From Xenoacremonium recifei (Eukaryota; Ascomycota; Sordariomycetes; Hypocreales; Nectriaceae), in the NCBI GenBank assembly GCA_012184525.1, contig WOFQ01000006.1, forward strand, positions 434,001-498,000: a DNA stretch of 64,000 nucleotides, given 5' to 3'. The notes under the pieces are model-generated. The model had not been told where the DNA came from. It ran no database searches and saw only the letters and a program-made list of their open reading frames with translations. Positions 1 through 10,944 of the stretch are shown here, piece by piece; within the stretch, counting starts at the first letter, position 1; every line of letters begins with the position of its first letter. The translations under genes and the position numbers were made by a program.

Positions 1-271
1 AGGACGAGTGCTGTGACGACGGGCCGGGCGAGGACGACTTGGATTTGGAGCTCAGATCAGAGATCTCGGCTTCAAGACCCGGCGGCAGCGGCGACCTGGA
101 TGGCCGCGACGACTGTGACATTTGCGACGGGGAACGAGACGGCGGGAAGGACGAGAGCGAGGTCCGGCGCTTGGGCAGACTCCCATTGGAGTGGTTCAGG
201 CTGAGGTTGCTGTTGGTCCCGTTGCTGACCGTCCGGCTCATATATGGCAGCGCCGTCTGCATGGATGCCAT
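1..271 (-). CDS. Unknown Ser/Pro-rich protein, 5' end only
   Basis: This is a partial gene that runs off the window start. On the minus strand an ATG at 271 opens a frame of 90 codons with no stop. It is preceded by an in-frame TGA 12 codons upstream, which fixes this as the first possible ATG. The translation begins MASMQTALPYMSRTVSNGTN and is rich in Ser, Pro and Arg, with repeated SPS/SRSP-like patches. That looks like a disordered, phosphorylatable N-terminus of a regulatory protein. No domain is visible in the part present, so I assign no function. It is divergent from the myosin light chain gene, with about 1.1 kb of shared upstream DNA. Confidence 0.55.
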   Translation of the reverse strand, partial: MASMQTALPYMSRTVSNGTNSNLSLNHSNGSLPKRRTSLSSFPPSRSPSQMSQSSRPSRSPLPPGLEAEISDLSSKSKSSSPGPSSQHSS

Positions 272-1361
272 GGCGAGCTGGTTCGAGCTGCCCAATGAAG
301 CAGCAATTCAGCGGCAGGGAGAAGCAGAAACAGCGGTCTTCGAGCAGAGAAGGGCTGTAATGGAGGCCACCCACGCTCTTAATCACGTCGTGGCCTCGTA
401 GGACTCGGGATGGGGCGTCGGATGGCGATCTACAGCCAGTGCACCCGCCAGGGGGGGAAGAGGTCTATCGAGAGGGATTCGAGGATGAGGTTTCGGAGAC
501 GTCGTGTACGTTAAGGGGACAGGGAGGATTCGATCGATTGGAACTGCAGAGGCGCATCTAGGGTCACAACATGGTGAACGGCGGTGCTCGAGATGCTGCT
601 GCGTCAGGCCGGCATCTCGCAATGTCGCATAAGAGGAGAGTCACGAAGAGGTCCGAGGATGTCTCGTCGTCGCATCCGGCCGGCGCCAGAGGAATTGATA
701 GCGGTGGACTTTCAGTGGTGGACCTGGACCTCCCCTCATCAGCCCCTGAAAGTGGCCTGCTGGGCCATGCTAACGCCACATTTTGCAGCGAGCTGTCAGG
801 CAGAACAGAACCCATGCCGGTCCCTGTGGCTAGTGGTCATGGTGGGGTTCACATAAGACATCCCTAGACGTGGCTGGTGAGTTGAAGCATAATGGTTGAG
901 GGAAGGACCTGATACAGTTGCGGTTTCTGGTTTTCTTGGTCCACAGACCATGTTGCATTCTCTTGGTGATTCGATGTTAACGAGCCAATTGGATGTACCA
1001 GCGCGAAACAATGCCATATGATAGGCCTGCAAGGGGCCAACTCGGTGGCTATTGCAGACGCTGTGGCTGCCCCGCGCACAAGCCACACACTATCCCAGCA
1101 TCTCCCCAGTTACCAGCGCCAACCGCCACATTGTTTACTTTGATAAGGCACGAGGCGCATGATCGGCCAAGCACCGCCAGCTCCTAGACGCCAGGAACTG
1201 CATTTCTTCCTCAACATCACTCCGCCCATAACCACGAATTTCGCGTCTCTCGCCAACCCTCCCAAGACATTTTCTCATCCAAATCAGACTGTCTCTTGCC
1301 GCCTTACTCTCCCGTCCGCTTTGTTTATTTGCTTCCTCTCCGCAGACCCACGTACAAGACA
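272..1361. other. Intergenic region between divergent genes
   Basis: This is a 1.1 kb stretch between two divergent starts. The open frames inside it are short, mutually overlapping and mostly lack ATG starts. The last 150 bases before 1362 are pyrimidine-rich (CTCTC, CCTCC runs), which is usual for highly expressed fungal promoters. No RNA gene or repeat was seen. Confidence 0.5.
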
Positions 1362-2316
1362 ATGGTAGCTCGGCGATCCCTACAAGCGTGCGCATTCCTG
1401 CTAACACCGGCTGTTTCCAGTCTGTGCCGGCTGCCTACAAGCCCTCGCCCTTGGGCTATGGCTCTTCTCCCACACGAAGCTCTCCGTTTCGACGTCCCGA
1501 GTCTCCTGCTTCCCCCTCGCCGCTGCGACACACGACTCCCACGAGCTCCCCAACAAAGGCCGGCCCCTTTGGCAGCACGACGACTTCGAGATTCGCAAGG
1601 CCCACCACGCCCACGAGCACCCAGCAGAGTTGGACGCCCAAGGCAAAGGTGGAGGAGATGACGGCATCACCGCAGCGACAGACTCCCTCGACGCCGACGG
1701 TCAAGTCGCTGGGCCACGGCAATTCCCTATCACAACTACAGCCCGCCCAGGTTCGGACGCTGCGTGATGGGTTCCAGATCCTGGACCGGGACTGTGATGG
1801 TGTTGTGAACCGAGATGATGTTGCTGACATGCTGAACCAACTTGGTATGGAGACAGCACTATTATCCAGCCTGGACATTCGATGCTGACATGAGAAGGTC
1901 TCCCACACGGTCAATCCGACGTTTCCCAATTCTTTCCTCCCTCACAGCCCCAGACGATTGCTCTGGCCGCATTTCTCAACACCTTGTCCGAGGCATTGGC
2001 CGCGCTCTCTCCTAGTGCGGAGCTGCTCTCTGCCTTTTCGGCATTCGACGACGACGACAGCGGCCAGATCGACCTCGCCGAGCTCCGGAGTACACTACTC
2101 AACACCGCACCGGAACCGGGAGAACGGCCACTCACAGCTGCAGAAGTGGACAAGGTTATCAACGGGTTCACCGGTCGACGAGCGTTCAACCGCAACATGA
2201 ATGCTCAACTAGGAGCCAAGAGAGGCGAGGTCTTCAAGTACCAAGAGTTTGTCAACTCCATCATGGGGTCTAACGGCGGCTCAGACGGCCATTCAAATGA
2301 ACAATCGGAGGATTGA
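1362..2316 (+). CDS. Myosin II regulatory light chain (Rlc1-like EF-hand protein)
   Basis: Exons are 1362-1364, 1421-1844 and 1898-2316, giving 281 aa. The first exon is only the ATG; its intron starts GTAGCT, has a CTAAC branch site and ends TTTCCAG. Residues 2-120 are a Ser/Pro/Thr-rich extension. The C-terminal half carries two EF-hand loops: a canonical DRDCDGVVNRDD and a second DDDDSGQIDLAE. The text around the first (GFQILDRDCDGVVNRDDVAD) follows the regulatory light chain pattern. The family binds the neck of class II myosin heavy chain and acts in contractile ring assembly and septation. The 1845 intron could end at 1894 or 1897; 1897 gives the expected NQLGLP reading. The long N-terminal extension is typical of filamentous fungi. 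Family assignment is good, isoform less certain. Confidence 0.85.
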
Positions 2317-2704
2317 TCAAGTGTGAGATAAGGAATGGGGTTCAGGCGCATGTGTATTATTCTTTGGCTCGGTCTAGCATAATTGGGGTTTGTAACGAAA
2401 CGGGCTGCTGGTAGCGAATTACCTAGGACGCGGAGAAATAAAGGCAACACGCAATGATGATTCACCTCAAATCTTTCGGGCTGGTCAATTTGTATTGAGT
2501 AAGCTATGCACTGTTGGGCAGCGTCTCGAAGGTGGCACAGACAACCACATCTATTTATACATCTGACATGACCCCGCAATGATCCTTCCACAACAAGACA
2601 CTCAACACATGGCCTGAGTGCATTGCGCCCTCTCTCTATCAATTACCTATTGATGCGCGAAACAAGATACCGGTCGCCGGTAGGGACAGTCTTCCAAGAC
2701 CAAG
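2317..2704. other. Intergenic region, nothing recognised
   Basis: These 388 bases separate two genes on the same strand. They hold the 3' region of the light chain gene and the promoter of the Ras-like gene. No further feature could be supported. Confidence 0.5.
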
Positions 2705-3550
2705 ATGCCTCTAGACGCCGAACCGCCACCGTCAGACAATCCGGGAGCACAAGCCTCGCAACCTCCCACCTATATATCCCCCATCCATCTCGATGTAACA
2801 GAGGATCAAAAGAATGCTGTTATTAAGCTTCTCAAACTGCATTCCGAAAGGAGGTCCAACAAAGGCAAACATACCACTTACAGAGCTCCCGGCTATACGA
2901 TAAAACTCGTCTTAATCGGATTCTCCGGTTCTGGAAAAGAGTGTTTCCTAGAGCGCCTCTTCCACGGCTACTACGAAGAGAACCGTCCCTACGACCCGAC
3001 CTTAGAAGTTATGACCTACCGAAAAGTATTGAGCGTATTTGAGCAACCCGTATTGCTTCAATGCGAGTTGGAGGATTGCTCCGTCAGCGAGCCAGACCGC
3101 TTACCCTTTTCTCTCCGTTTGCAGACTCACGAGCATGACATTTGCTTGCTCGCGTTCTCTGCTTCGAGTAGGCACTCCTTTGAGACTATAGTATACGTGC
3201 AAAAGAAGTTCGGATCCCCGCCAAGACCGCTCTTTGTGATCATGACCAAGATCGATCTTCCCTCAGACCAAATCGAAGTTTCTCTGGAAGAAGCCAAGCG
3301 CTTCAGTGACAGTATTGGAGCGGTCTTTCTGGCAGTCTCATCGAAGACTAACATTGGCTGTCGCGATGAAGATGCTATGGCAATCGCACTTCGAGTTTTG
3401 GTCTGTCAAGCCGAGGCCTTGAAACAGGCTCGAGCAACTCAGGCTGCTCAAGAAGCGCAGCTGGCTTCATTGGAAAGACGAAACAATAGTAAAGGCTTCT
3501 CGAAGACTCTTGGGGATTTTTCATGTTTCAAACATTCAGGTGACGGATGA
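2705..3550 (+). CDS. Divergent Ras-like small GTPase-fold protein
   Basis: A single exon of 281 aa. Residues about 65-235 follow the Ras fold. A P-loop-like GFSGSGKE (near residue 75) is followed by YDPTLE, which resembles the Ras effector/switch I segment. A TKID motif stands for G4 (N/TKxD) and SSKT for G5. Two features are odd. The P-loop Ser/Thr after GK, which coordinates magnesium, is Glu. The G3 DxxG motif is replaced by ELEDC. There is no C-terminal CaaX box; the protein ends CFKHSGDG after an Ala/Gln-rich helical stretch. It may be a pseudo-GTPase or one with altered nucleotide handling. It has about 60 extra N-terminal residues compared with Ras. The cellular role is unknown. Confidence 0.75.
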   Translation: MPLDAEPPPSDNPGAQASQPPTYISPIHLDVTEDQKNAVIKLLKLHSERRSNKGKHTTYRAPGYTIKLVLIGFSGSGKECFLERLFHGYYEENRPYDPTLEVMTYRKVLSVFEQPVLLQCELEDCSVSEPDRLPFSLRLQTHEHDICLLAFSASSRHSFETIVYVQKKFGSPPRPLFVIMTKIDLPSDQIEVSLEEAKRFSDSIGAVFLAVSSKTNIGCRDEDAMAIALRVLVCQAEALKQARATQAAQEAQLASLERRNNSKGFSKTLGDFSCFKHSGDG

Positions 3551-4701
3551 GAAAGAACATCATGGATTTGGCAACTATTATTACAGAGGCATTTCAAAGG
3601 ATACAACGGCAACAGCAGTGAGCTGCACTCAAAATTACCACCAATCAACTGTGTTACATTAGCTGAGCTCATATACACTGAGCCTGGCTGAGTTCATAAT
3701 TATAACGAGTGTTCCGAGAAGGAGCCTCAATCTCTAGTCAAAATTTAAATGCTTAAGTATGACTATAGCTTTTAAACTTTACTATAACACTATCTGTGTA
3801 CACGAACCCCAGGATAACGACAATTCTCAATGCTACGTTTATACTTCATTGCATATAAGTTAAAGGAGTTTGTGTACTGCATTGTGAGCTTAGTGATGTC
3901 TATGAATATTTAACATTGTGTTCAGAATCATGCATCATACGAAATGTAAAAATGATAAAATAGTACGGGGTGAGTTGTCTCAGCCGTTTGTCTGCTAGGT
4001 ATGTCTATGAGGTTGATGCCTTGTGCCTTGTCTAAGAAGCATCAGCATTCATCAATTACTAGTTTAGTTTAGATCAAGGGTTTGTTGAGAGAATAGCAAA
4101 TCCTCTTTGTCAAAGACTGTTGTTATCTCGTTATCTTGGGATTCTAGCGCCACTAGTTCTCGGTGTTCTAATGTTGATACCCCCTACAGCATCTAAGCTT
4201 TGCCACTATCTATGTCGGACCTGTAAATTAGAAACCCGTAAGGGATAATATTGAGCAACTTCTTGTAAAGTCGGAAACTGGACGAATCTCGGCTTTCGTT
4301 ACTACTGTGGAACTTCGTACAGTTGTCATCGGCTAAACTTCCCCATCTTCCTGGATTCCCAAGTGTTGAAGAGCAGGGGATCCAGATCATGCAACCCTCC
4401 CGGTAGGAATTGCCCGAAGCTATGAGACAGTGGAGTAGACTGAGCCCATCCTCGGAAACTAGCCCGGGGCTTGCCGCTGACCTGCCGCATATGATACGGT
4501 AGTTGAGGCTCAGAACTCTCCCCCATTCTTGATAAGACGCGACCGATGCCTTGGATAAGCGAAGGTGGGGGAATCGTTGATAACGCCTTGAGGATACTCC
4601 TATTGCCCATTAATGTCAGTGCTTCCTCGCCCATAGACAATAGTAAACAGGCTGGTAGAGACACCCTGGAAATCGGCTGTTAACCAACCCCAACCTGCAA
4701 T
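3551..4701. other. AT-rich intergenic region and left border of the catabolic cluster
   Basis: This is 1.15 kb without a gene. Bases 3700-4200 are clearly AT-rich and TpA-rich (for example AATTTAAATGCTTAAG), unlike the surrounding genes; old repeat-induced mutation is possible but not provable here. The last 200 bases form the promoter of the Rieske gene and hold the cluster motif at 4520-4532. Confidence 0.5.
4520..4536 (+). promoter_or_regulatory. Cluster motif CCCCATTCTTGA with overlapping GATA site, Rieske promoter
   Basis: The sequence CCCCCATTCTTGATAAG lies about 170 bp upstream of the Rieske ATG. The 12-mer CCCCATTCTTGA (4521-4532) is identical to the copy at 12668-12679 before hxnP. 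It runs straight into TGATAA, a GATA-factor (AreA) core. Sharing this site with hxn promoters is the main reason to place the Rieske gene in the same regulon. HxnR as the binder is an inference. Confidence 0.6.
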
Positions 4702-6058
4702 ATGTGGCGCTTCCTTGGGCTCTCGTCCGAGCAGAATGGCTCGACTAAACCGGCCCCCGCTAGAAGCCTGCCGGCATCCTGGTACACTGCGCCGAGCATG
4801 TACCAGCTGGAGCGCCGCGCCATCTTCTCTCGCAAGTGGATTCTGGTAACGCATAGCCTCAGATTCAAGGAAGCGGGCGACTATCAGTCATTCACTTATG
4901 CCAACATTTCTTTCTTCTTGGTGATGGACCGGGAGGGAAAGATCAATGGCTTTCACAACCTTTGCCGGCATCGGGCATACCCCATACTCCAGAACCGGGA
5001 TGGTAATGCGAAGATCCTCAGCTGCAAGTATCATGGCTGGTCATACGGCTACAAGGGTAACCTGGCTAAGGCCCCAAGGTTCGACACTGTCGAAGGCTTT
5101 GACAAGAGCCAGCACGGCCTCCTGCCTGTCAATGTTCACATCGACAAAGCCGGTTTCGTATGGGTGAACCTCGAAGCTGGCACTCCCGAGGTAAAATGGG
5201 AGGATGACTTCGCGGCCATGAACCATAACGCTACGCTCCAAGGATTCGACTTTGCTAAGGAGTTTACATATGATCATACATGGGACATGGACATCAATGC
5301 CAACTGGAAGGCATTGATTGATAACTACAACGAGTGCTATCACTGTCCGACATCGCATCCTCTTATTGCAGGCGTGACGGATCTTACCAAGTACCGTGTT
5401 GAGCCGAATGCTGGATGTCTCGAACACACGATCATCAACAAGAAAGATGACCCAGATGACCAATTTAAACGATCCATCACATTCTGCTATCCGAGTACTT
5501 CAGTCACCGCAACGTAAGTTTGCAAGATTTCATGGGAGCATGCAAGAGAGAAGCAAGCTAACGGGTCAACAGATCAAACTTCTTCTACATACAAAGAATG
5601 ATCCCGGTTACTGCCACGACAAGCAGAATCGAGAACGAAATCTACCGGCATAAGGACGCTACAGACGAGGAGTTTGAGGCCATCAACGCATTTTACCATC
5701 AAGTCCTGGAGGAGGACAAAGACTTGTGCAATGGTACCCAAGAGAACCTCAACAATGGGGTTTATATTACCGGGGAACTTCACCCGGAAAAGGAGAAGGT
5801 CAGTATCAGTTTCCGTATCCAGTATTGAGGTCATGATTAACATGGATTCAGGGTCCAATTTACTTCCAGAACACAGTCAGACAAGACGTGATGCAACACC
5901 GCAAGAAAGAAGAAGCGCTAGGCGGCGGAAAAGAAATATGGCCTGCCGTCCCAAAGCCTTCAGGAGAAATGAAGACTGGGAAGCTGGACGAAGAGGAAAT
6001 GTTTTGTTCGGGGCTTGAAGCCGCGAACTGTATGGAGAGAGCTGAGTTAGCATGGTAA
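4702..6058 (+). CDS. Rieske [2Fe-2S] non-haem iron oxygenase, alpha-subunit type
   Basis: Exons are 4702-5513, 5573-5798 and 5852-6058, giving 414 aa. The Rieske cluster ligands are Cys88, His90, Cys108 and His111 (CRH, 17 residues, CKYH). The catalytic mononuclear iron site shows as NECYHCPTSHP, with His214 and His219 as likely ligands. The length and overall layout match the choline monooxygenase/glycine-betaine/carnitine branch of Rieske oxygenases. These hydroxylate or N-demethylate small quaternary amines with electrons from a separate reductase; no reductase is encoded nearby. The gene converges on hxnZ and carries the cluster promoter motif, so it probably serves the same nitrogen-source pathway. 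One possibility is demethylation of N-methylnicotinate (trigonelline). Family is sure, substrate unknown. Confidence 0.88.
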
Positions 6059-6514
6059 ATCTGTCGATGTGACTATGCCATGCGACAATGAGGAAAGGAT
6101 GATGAATCTGTCTGGATATGGGAAATTGCATACGTTGGGAGTTTCAGCATAAAATTTACCTTTTGTATAATTAAGACCAGATTGAGACAGTTTGGAAACT
6201 TCACCTTTCTTCCAGCCCATGACTCTCTGTCACTAGTAATTGATCCCTGACCTTATTATAGAATCCATTTGGGATCACATGGAACGGCCCGACTAAGCAA
6301 TTTTGGTATTGGTCATGTGAGCGAACATAGACCTACAGCCTGTATCTCAATGGAGATCTTAGGATATAGAAAACAGAGCAAATCATAGTGACAATCCTAA
6401 GTGCATCTTAAAGGAACAAGGAATTTTATAGTATTTATAAGACACATTCCGAGTTTAGATCCGTCTTATTTTCTCCTGTATTTGAATGTACACTAACTCA
6501 AACCAGCGAACAAA
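6059..6514. other. Convergent 3' intergenic region
   Basis: These are 456 AT-rich bases between the 3' ends of the Rieske gene and hxnZ. Only terminator/UTR sequence is expected, and nothing else was recognised. Confidence 0.5.
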
Positions 6515-8306
6515 TTAGATCGAGGCATGTCCGTGAGTCTCATACGGCAGCCCAAAGCAGAGAAGACCGACCACCACCCACAAGGCACCACTTGCATAGA
6601 TGGGCGCGACAGTGTAGCCGGAATATGTCGAGATCAGAGAAGCGACCAATCCGCCAAAGCGAAGCAAGGTTGCAGCAATGCCAGTTCCCGAACCTCGAAC
6701 GGGACCCGGGAAACTTTCGGGTGCGTATGCGTACATGATGGCATATTCTATAGATTATGAGCTCAAGTTTAGGAGGAGGCATGGGCATGGAGACTCACCA
6801 AAGTTGCCCAAGACACCGGTTGCACATTGGAAACCGACATCAGCGTTCTCCGTTTTGGCCGCCGTGTATGCGAACAAGAAGACACCAGTCAGGATCGCAG
6901 ACGCAGCCATCATCCACCTTCGTCCGAACCGAGTCTCGACTGCGAAACCAGCAGCGACGGGGCCAATGACTCCAACCGCTGACACTATGCAGTAGATCTT
7001 ATAAGTGTAGTCTAGCGAGGAAGTTGCGTGGTATGACTTCTTCGTCTCGAGGTAAGAGGTGATGAAGGCAAAGTACAGGGGGTACGCAATGCCAATGGTC
7101 AGCCAGATCAAGAATGTGACAGAAGAGTGCTGCGCCATCTTCTTTCCCTTGAAAAGATTCTTCCAGCTGCTGGAAGAGTAATCCTTGAAACTCTCCCGAA
7201 GGACCTGCATATGGGTCATTCCAGGCTGATAACGGCCTTCACCCTCACCACCTTGTCGAGCAGGCATGTGACCAAGCTGATAGTCAATAGCCTCAAGCAT
7301 GTCAATCGTCAGCGTCTCAGGCTTGCCGTTGTATCGCGCGATGTAGTTGACGGCTTCCACAGCATCCGCATCACGGCCCTTGGAAAGCAGGTATCGAGGT
7401 GACTCGGGAATCTTGAAAAGGAGCATTCGGATGAGACCAAAGCAAATCGCCATGACGCCCAGAGTGATCATGAGATAACGCCTAAATGAGTAAGCATGGA
7501 ACTAAATGCGTGGAATGAGGTATTCACTTACCATCCCATGTTTGTATGCATCGGGCAGGGCGCATCGTCAGAAGAGCAAGCATAGTTTGCCAAGAAAACC
7601 CAGCTCAGGAGGGCGACAACCACCTGCCCAAAGTTCCACCAGGCAGACAAAGAGACAAGCAGCCATTGATGGCTCTGTGGGATGAACTCTAGGAAAATGA
7701 TGCTGTCCACAGGCACGTTGCCTCCAGCAGCCGTGCCGATGCAAGCCCAAAGCGCACAGAAAGCAACAAAGTTCTGAGTTCCGGCAACAGCGCAAGCAAA
7801 GATACCTCCGATCAGGATGGTGGCATTGAAAGCAGGCTTGCGGCCGATAAAATCAGCAGTAGTACCCCAGAAAGATGCTCCGAGAATCAGGCCGACGTAA
7901 TAGGCGACGGAACTGAAGCTTAGGAGAGAGATGTCTGTAAACTCGTTGGCGATAGGCGGTCGAACAGCCGAGATGCCTTGGGACCAGAAGTTGTCGACGA
8001 TCCAACCGAAACCGTTGACGACAAAGAGGAGCCATTGGAACCTATCACATGGTGTCAGTGTGAAGAACATAGGAACGTAGACCCTTTGACTCACTTTCCC
8101 ATTCCAATATCAGCAAGATGGTCAGCGACCAGCTCCGACTTGAGTCGGTACGATTCAGACACAGCATCGCCATAGAACATCCGAATCGCCGGATCTTCCT
8201 TCTGTGCCTCACCCTCATGGATAGACGGGGGAGCCTGAGTGATGTCGGGGCCAACCGACTTTGGCCCCTCTGCCTTGGGAGTGGCATGCTTCTCGTCGGT
8301 AGTCAT
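6515..8306 (-). CDS. hxnZ: MFS transporter, HxnZ-like (sugar/niacin transporter type)
   Basis: Exons in coding order are 8306-8095, 8041-7532, 7481-6799 and 6747-6515, giving 545 aa. About 70 hydrophilic N-terminal residues precede twelve predicted membrane helices. The GTTADFIGRKPAF loop after helix 2 and the ETRFGRRW motif in the second half are MFS signatures. The long central loop (LGHMPARQGGEGEG region) separates the two six-helix bundles. The protein resembles the phosphate/NiaP-like transporters, as reported for HxnZ of the Aspergillus nicotinate cluster, and is distinct from the DAL5-type HxnP at 12972. It is probably a plasma-membrane importer of nicotinate or a hydroxylated derivative. 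It converges with the Rieske gene. Two copies of the cluster motif lie 300-340 bp upstream of its ATG. Confidence 0.85.
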
Positions 8307-9037
8307 GATGGTTGTCGAGAGGTACTCCTCTTAGTGAAGACAATGCAAAGACTCAGAACTGATCAAGTCTCCAAGACTTGCATGAACCTGACTGCACGAG
8401 CTCAAGGAGTCGGCTTATGGATGCTGACGGTATGTTATTTAATAACAACCCAGCCGTTCGCTGGCTTATCTGCCTGCATTAGCAAACCAAAGTCCGGGGA
8501 ACAAGGGGCGACGGGAAGAGAGGGGCCAAGAGGCGTCTCTCCAACTCTATCAGGTCAGGGATTGCGAGGCGCTTGTCTTATCCGGCTTGCCTAGGGCTTC
8601 TTCTATCCTCCCCATTTCTGAGTATCTCTCCCCCACTCTTGAGTTGCGACTGATTATCAGGCGATAGATAATGAGTCGCACTGGTGCTGTGGTAAGATAG
8701 GTTGTGCATCTTGATCAAGGGTATCTGATTAGTTGAGAATCTTGAAACCTTGTCGGGACTCCAGTTGCAGGGGACACAGAATGCTTGGAACAGCTCGTAT
8801 TATTCACCGAAACTGCGGAGATGCTCCGATCACCTTGATTGAGGTTAGATAAGATGAAAAGGGCAATTATTGCCTAGTCAAACGTCTTGGCGTACGCTTG
8901 TTCAAGAATTGTGCAGCGTGAATACAATGTCATGCAAGTTTGAATTTTATGAAGGCGCAAGCATTATGGAAACTTGTTCAAAAGGGAAACCCATTTCTAT
9001 ATTCCAAATGACGTAAAATACTTATTCTATATGAATT
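8307..9037. other. Intergenic region: hxnZ promoter and hxnT 3' region
   Basis: This interval is 731 bp. The part near 8580-8660 is the likely control region: two copies of the cluster motif and TTATC/GATAGATA cores at 8650-8668. The part 8700-9037 shows nothing but AT-rich 3' sequence of hxnT. Confidence 0.55.
8610..8642 (+). promoter_or_regulatory. Two copies of the cluster motif upstream of hxnZ
   Basis: CCCCATTTCTGA (8610-8621) and CCCCCACTCTTGA (8630-8642) stand 20 bp apart, about two helical turns. The second matches the consensus CCCCAYTCTTGA perfectly. A TTATC GATA core (8653-8657) follows closely. Both would be read as TCAAGAGTGGGG-type sites in the direction of hxnZ. Confidence 0.6.
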
Positions 9038-10478
9038 CTACTCGCTGTTGGATTCCGTAGATGCCCCGTCACTCGAATCAAAGTAAAACGGGTAGTCAAT
9101 GTAGCCCTTCCTCAGATCATAGTCTCCGCCGTAGAAAGTCGACCGGTCATACTTATTCAGAGGATAACCCATCTTCAACCGTTCCACCAGATCGGGGTTC
9201 GCGATGAAATATCGGCCAAGAACAATGGCATCTGAAGTGCCCTTCTCAATCTTCTCCGGCGCAGTATCACGGCTGAAACCTCCCGCGGAGAGGAACTTGA
9301 TGCCGCCCTCCTGCAGGATATCGCGGAAAGGAGTCAGCGAGTTGACCACTGGCTTCGCCTGGGTCTTATCCTTGGCATCGCCGTAAGAGGCGGTGTACTC
9401 TGCGAGGGCCTTCATCTTTTGCTCCTCATTTAGAATCTCGTCGAAGCGAGGCTCGACCCTTCTTCTGTCAGTAATTTCGAAAAATCTTGAGGTGTCTGAT
9501 TGACTTACATGTGCACGTAAGCAGGTCGCTCCGTCTCGGGCAGCTCAACCAACTTCTTCGACAGGTATGCCCAGTGAGCATTAGGGTCGCTATCCCGGGT
9601 ATCCTGGAAGTAGTTGTAAGGAGATAACCGAAGGCCAACTCGGTCAGAGCCGATAGCCTGGGAAACAGCCTGCACTACTTCCAAGACGAAGCGGCAGCGG
9701 TTCTCAACACTACCGCCATACTCGTCCTTACGCAGGTTGACGTTGTCATGGAGAAATTGGTCAAGAATGTAACCATTGGCGCCTGTCATATGAGGGTCAG
9801 TAAGATGAAGCCTGGTTCAATAAGGATGGTGCTTGAACTTACCATGAATCTCAACACCATCAAAGCCGGCTTCTTCGACAGCATTCTTAGCAGCCTTGGC
9901 CCAGGTCTTAGTCAGGTCATGAATCTCATCGATAGTAGCAGGCCGAGGAGGATCCTCAACGCAAGGGGTCCCATCAAAATAGTTGCCCTCCATAGGGATG
10001 TCTGAGGAGCTCAGAGGCTGGTTGCCACCTCGCATGGCCGAGCTGGAGGCACGGCCAGTGTACCACAGCTGACAGAAGATGCTACCACCCTTTGCATGGA
10101 CGGCATCGGTGACACGCTTCCAGCCAGCCAGCTGTGTGGCAGTGAACATGCCAGGGATGCCAGGGTACCCCGAGGCGACAGAAGAGATATCAGTGGCCTC
10201 AGTAATCTGCAGGCCACCCTGTGTAGCGCGCTGACCATAGTACTCGACCATGAGATCGCCAGGCACACCGACGCCAGGGGCCTCTTGGACCGCTCTGTTC
10301 CGGGTGCATGGTGACTATGTCTAGATGTCAGAATGGTCCTATGGTGAGAGGGGTATTGCCTGAGGGTGGCTACCTGTACGATGCGGTGGCTGAGGGATAG
10401 TTTGCCAATCTTGAGGGGGCTGAACAGCTTGTGTTCCTTCAACGCCGTAAAAGGCGGCTGGGTCACCGCGGACGGCAT
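9038..10478 (-). CDS. hxnT: Old yellow enzyme-type NAD(P)H:flavin oxidoreductase, HxnT-like
   Basis: Exons are 10478-10374, 10314-9843, 9782-9509 and 9464-9038, giving 425 aa. It is a FMN-binding TIM barrel of the OYE family. The N-terminal strand LFSPLKIGKLSLSHRIV is followed by SPCTRNRA. GVEIHGANGYILDQFL carries the typical His-x-x-Asn substrate-anion/FMN region, and DEYGGSVENR and AIVLGRYFIANPDLVERLK are the C-terminal FMN phosphate-binding signatures. OYEs reduce activated C=C bonds; in the hxn pathway HxnT is assigned a reduction of a hydroxylated ring intermediate. Upstream in-frame sequence to 10556 has only a TTG, so 10478 is the first ATG. It shares a 466-bp divergent promoter with hxnY. 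Confidence 0.9.
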
Positions 10479-10944
10479 AGTGAGCTGAGGCCGAGGAGAG
10501 AGAGCAGAACAACCGGTCGATAGGAACCAGTTCGCCGAGAAAGAGCTCCGAAACAACGTGATCTTTGTAGACTGGCTTGATACAGTTGTCGAGCTAATAT
10601 TCCTTTGCAGATAACCATAACCCGGCTTCTATGTACTTAGACCATGGGGGTTTCCGTAGAGTGGGGGATGTTCAAGGAGGCGATCTCGAGTCTCCCCACC
10701 CTGAGATCTGGTGGTTCTCCCCATCCTGACCATCCAGGGCTTTCGTTAGATTCGAAAGCTCGCTGTCAACTGCGGCATTCGGCTTTACACGGAGGCGACC
10801 GATAAGTGGTGCACAGTTTCGGACCAGTGCTAAACGCTTTCGCGTGATTTATACTATGACTATCCTTGCTGAACAGGAGGTTCATCTCGCCAACTCGCAA
10901 ACAGTAGTTTCTTATCCTCGTCCGATAATCGACTAGACGCCAAC
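10479..10944. promoter_or_regulatory. Divergent hxnT/hxnY promoter with two motif variants
   Basis: This 466-bp region lies between two divergent starts. CCCCACCCTGA (10694-10704) and CCCCATCCTGA (10719-10729), both preceded by CT, are 25 bp apart and central. They are one base shorter than the consensus CCCCAYTCTTGA, so they are weaker matches. CTTATCC (10911-10917) and CAGATAACC (near 10609) are GATA cores near each gene. Confidence 0.5.

Noticed and set aside
39..401. 120-codon frame on the plus strand at the window start
   Set aside because: It is antisense to the Ser/Pro-rich minus-strand gene, which has the better ATG and protein-like sequence.
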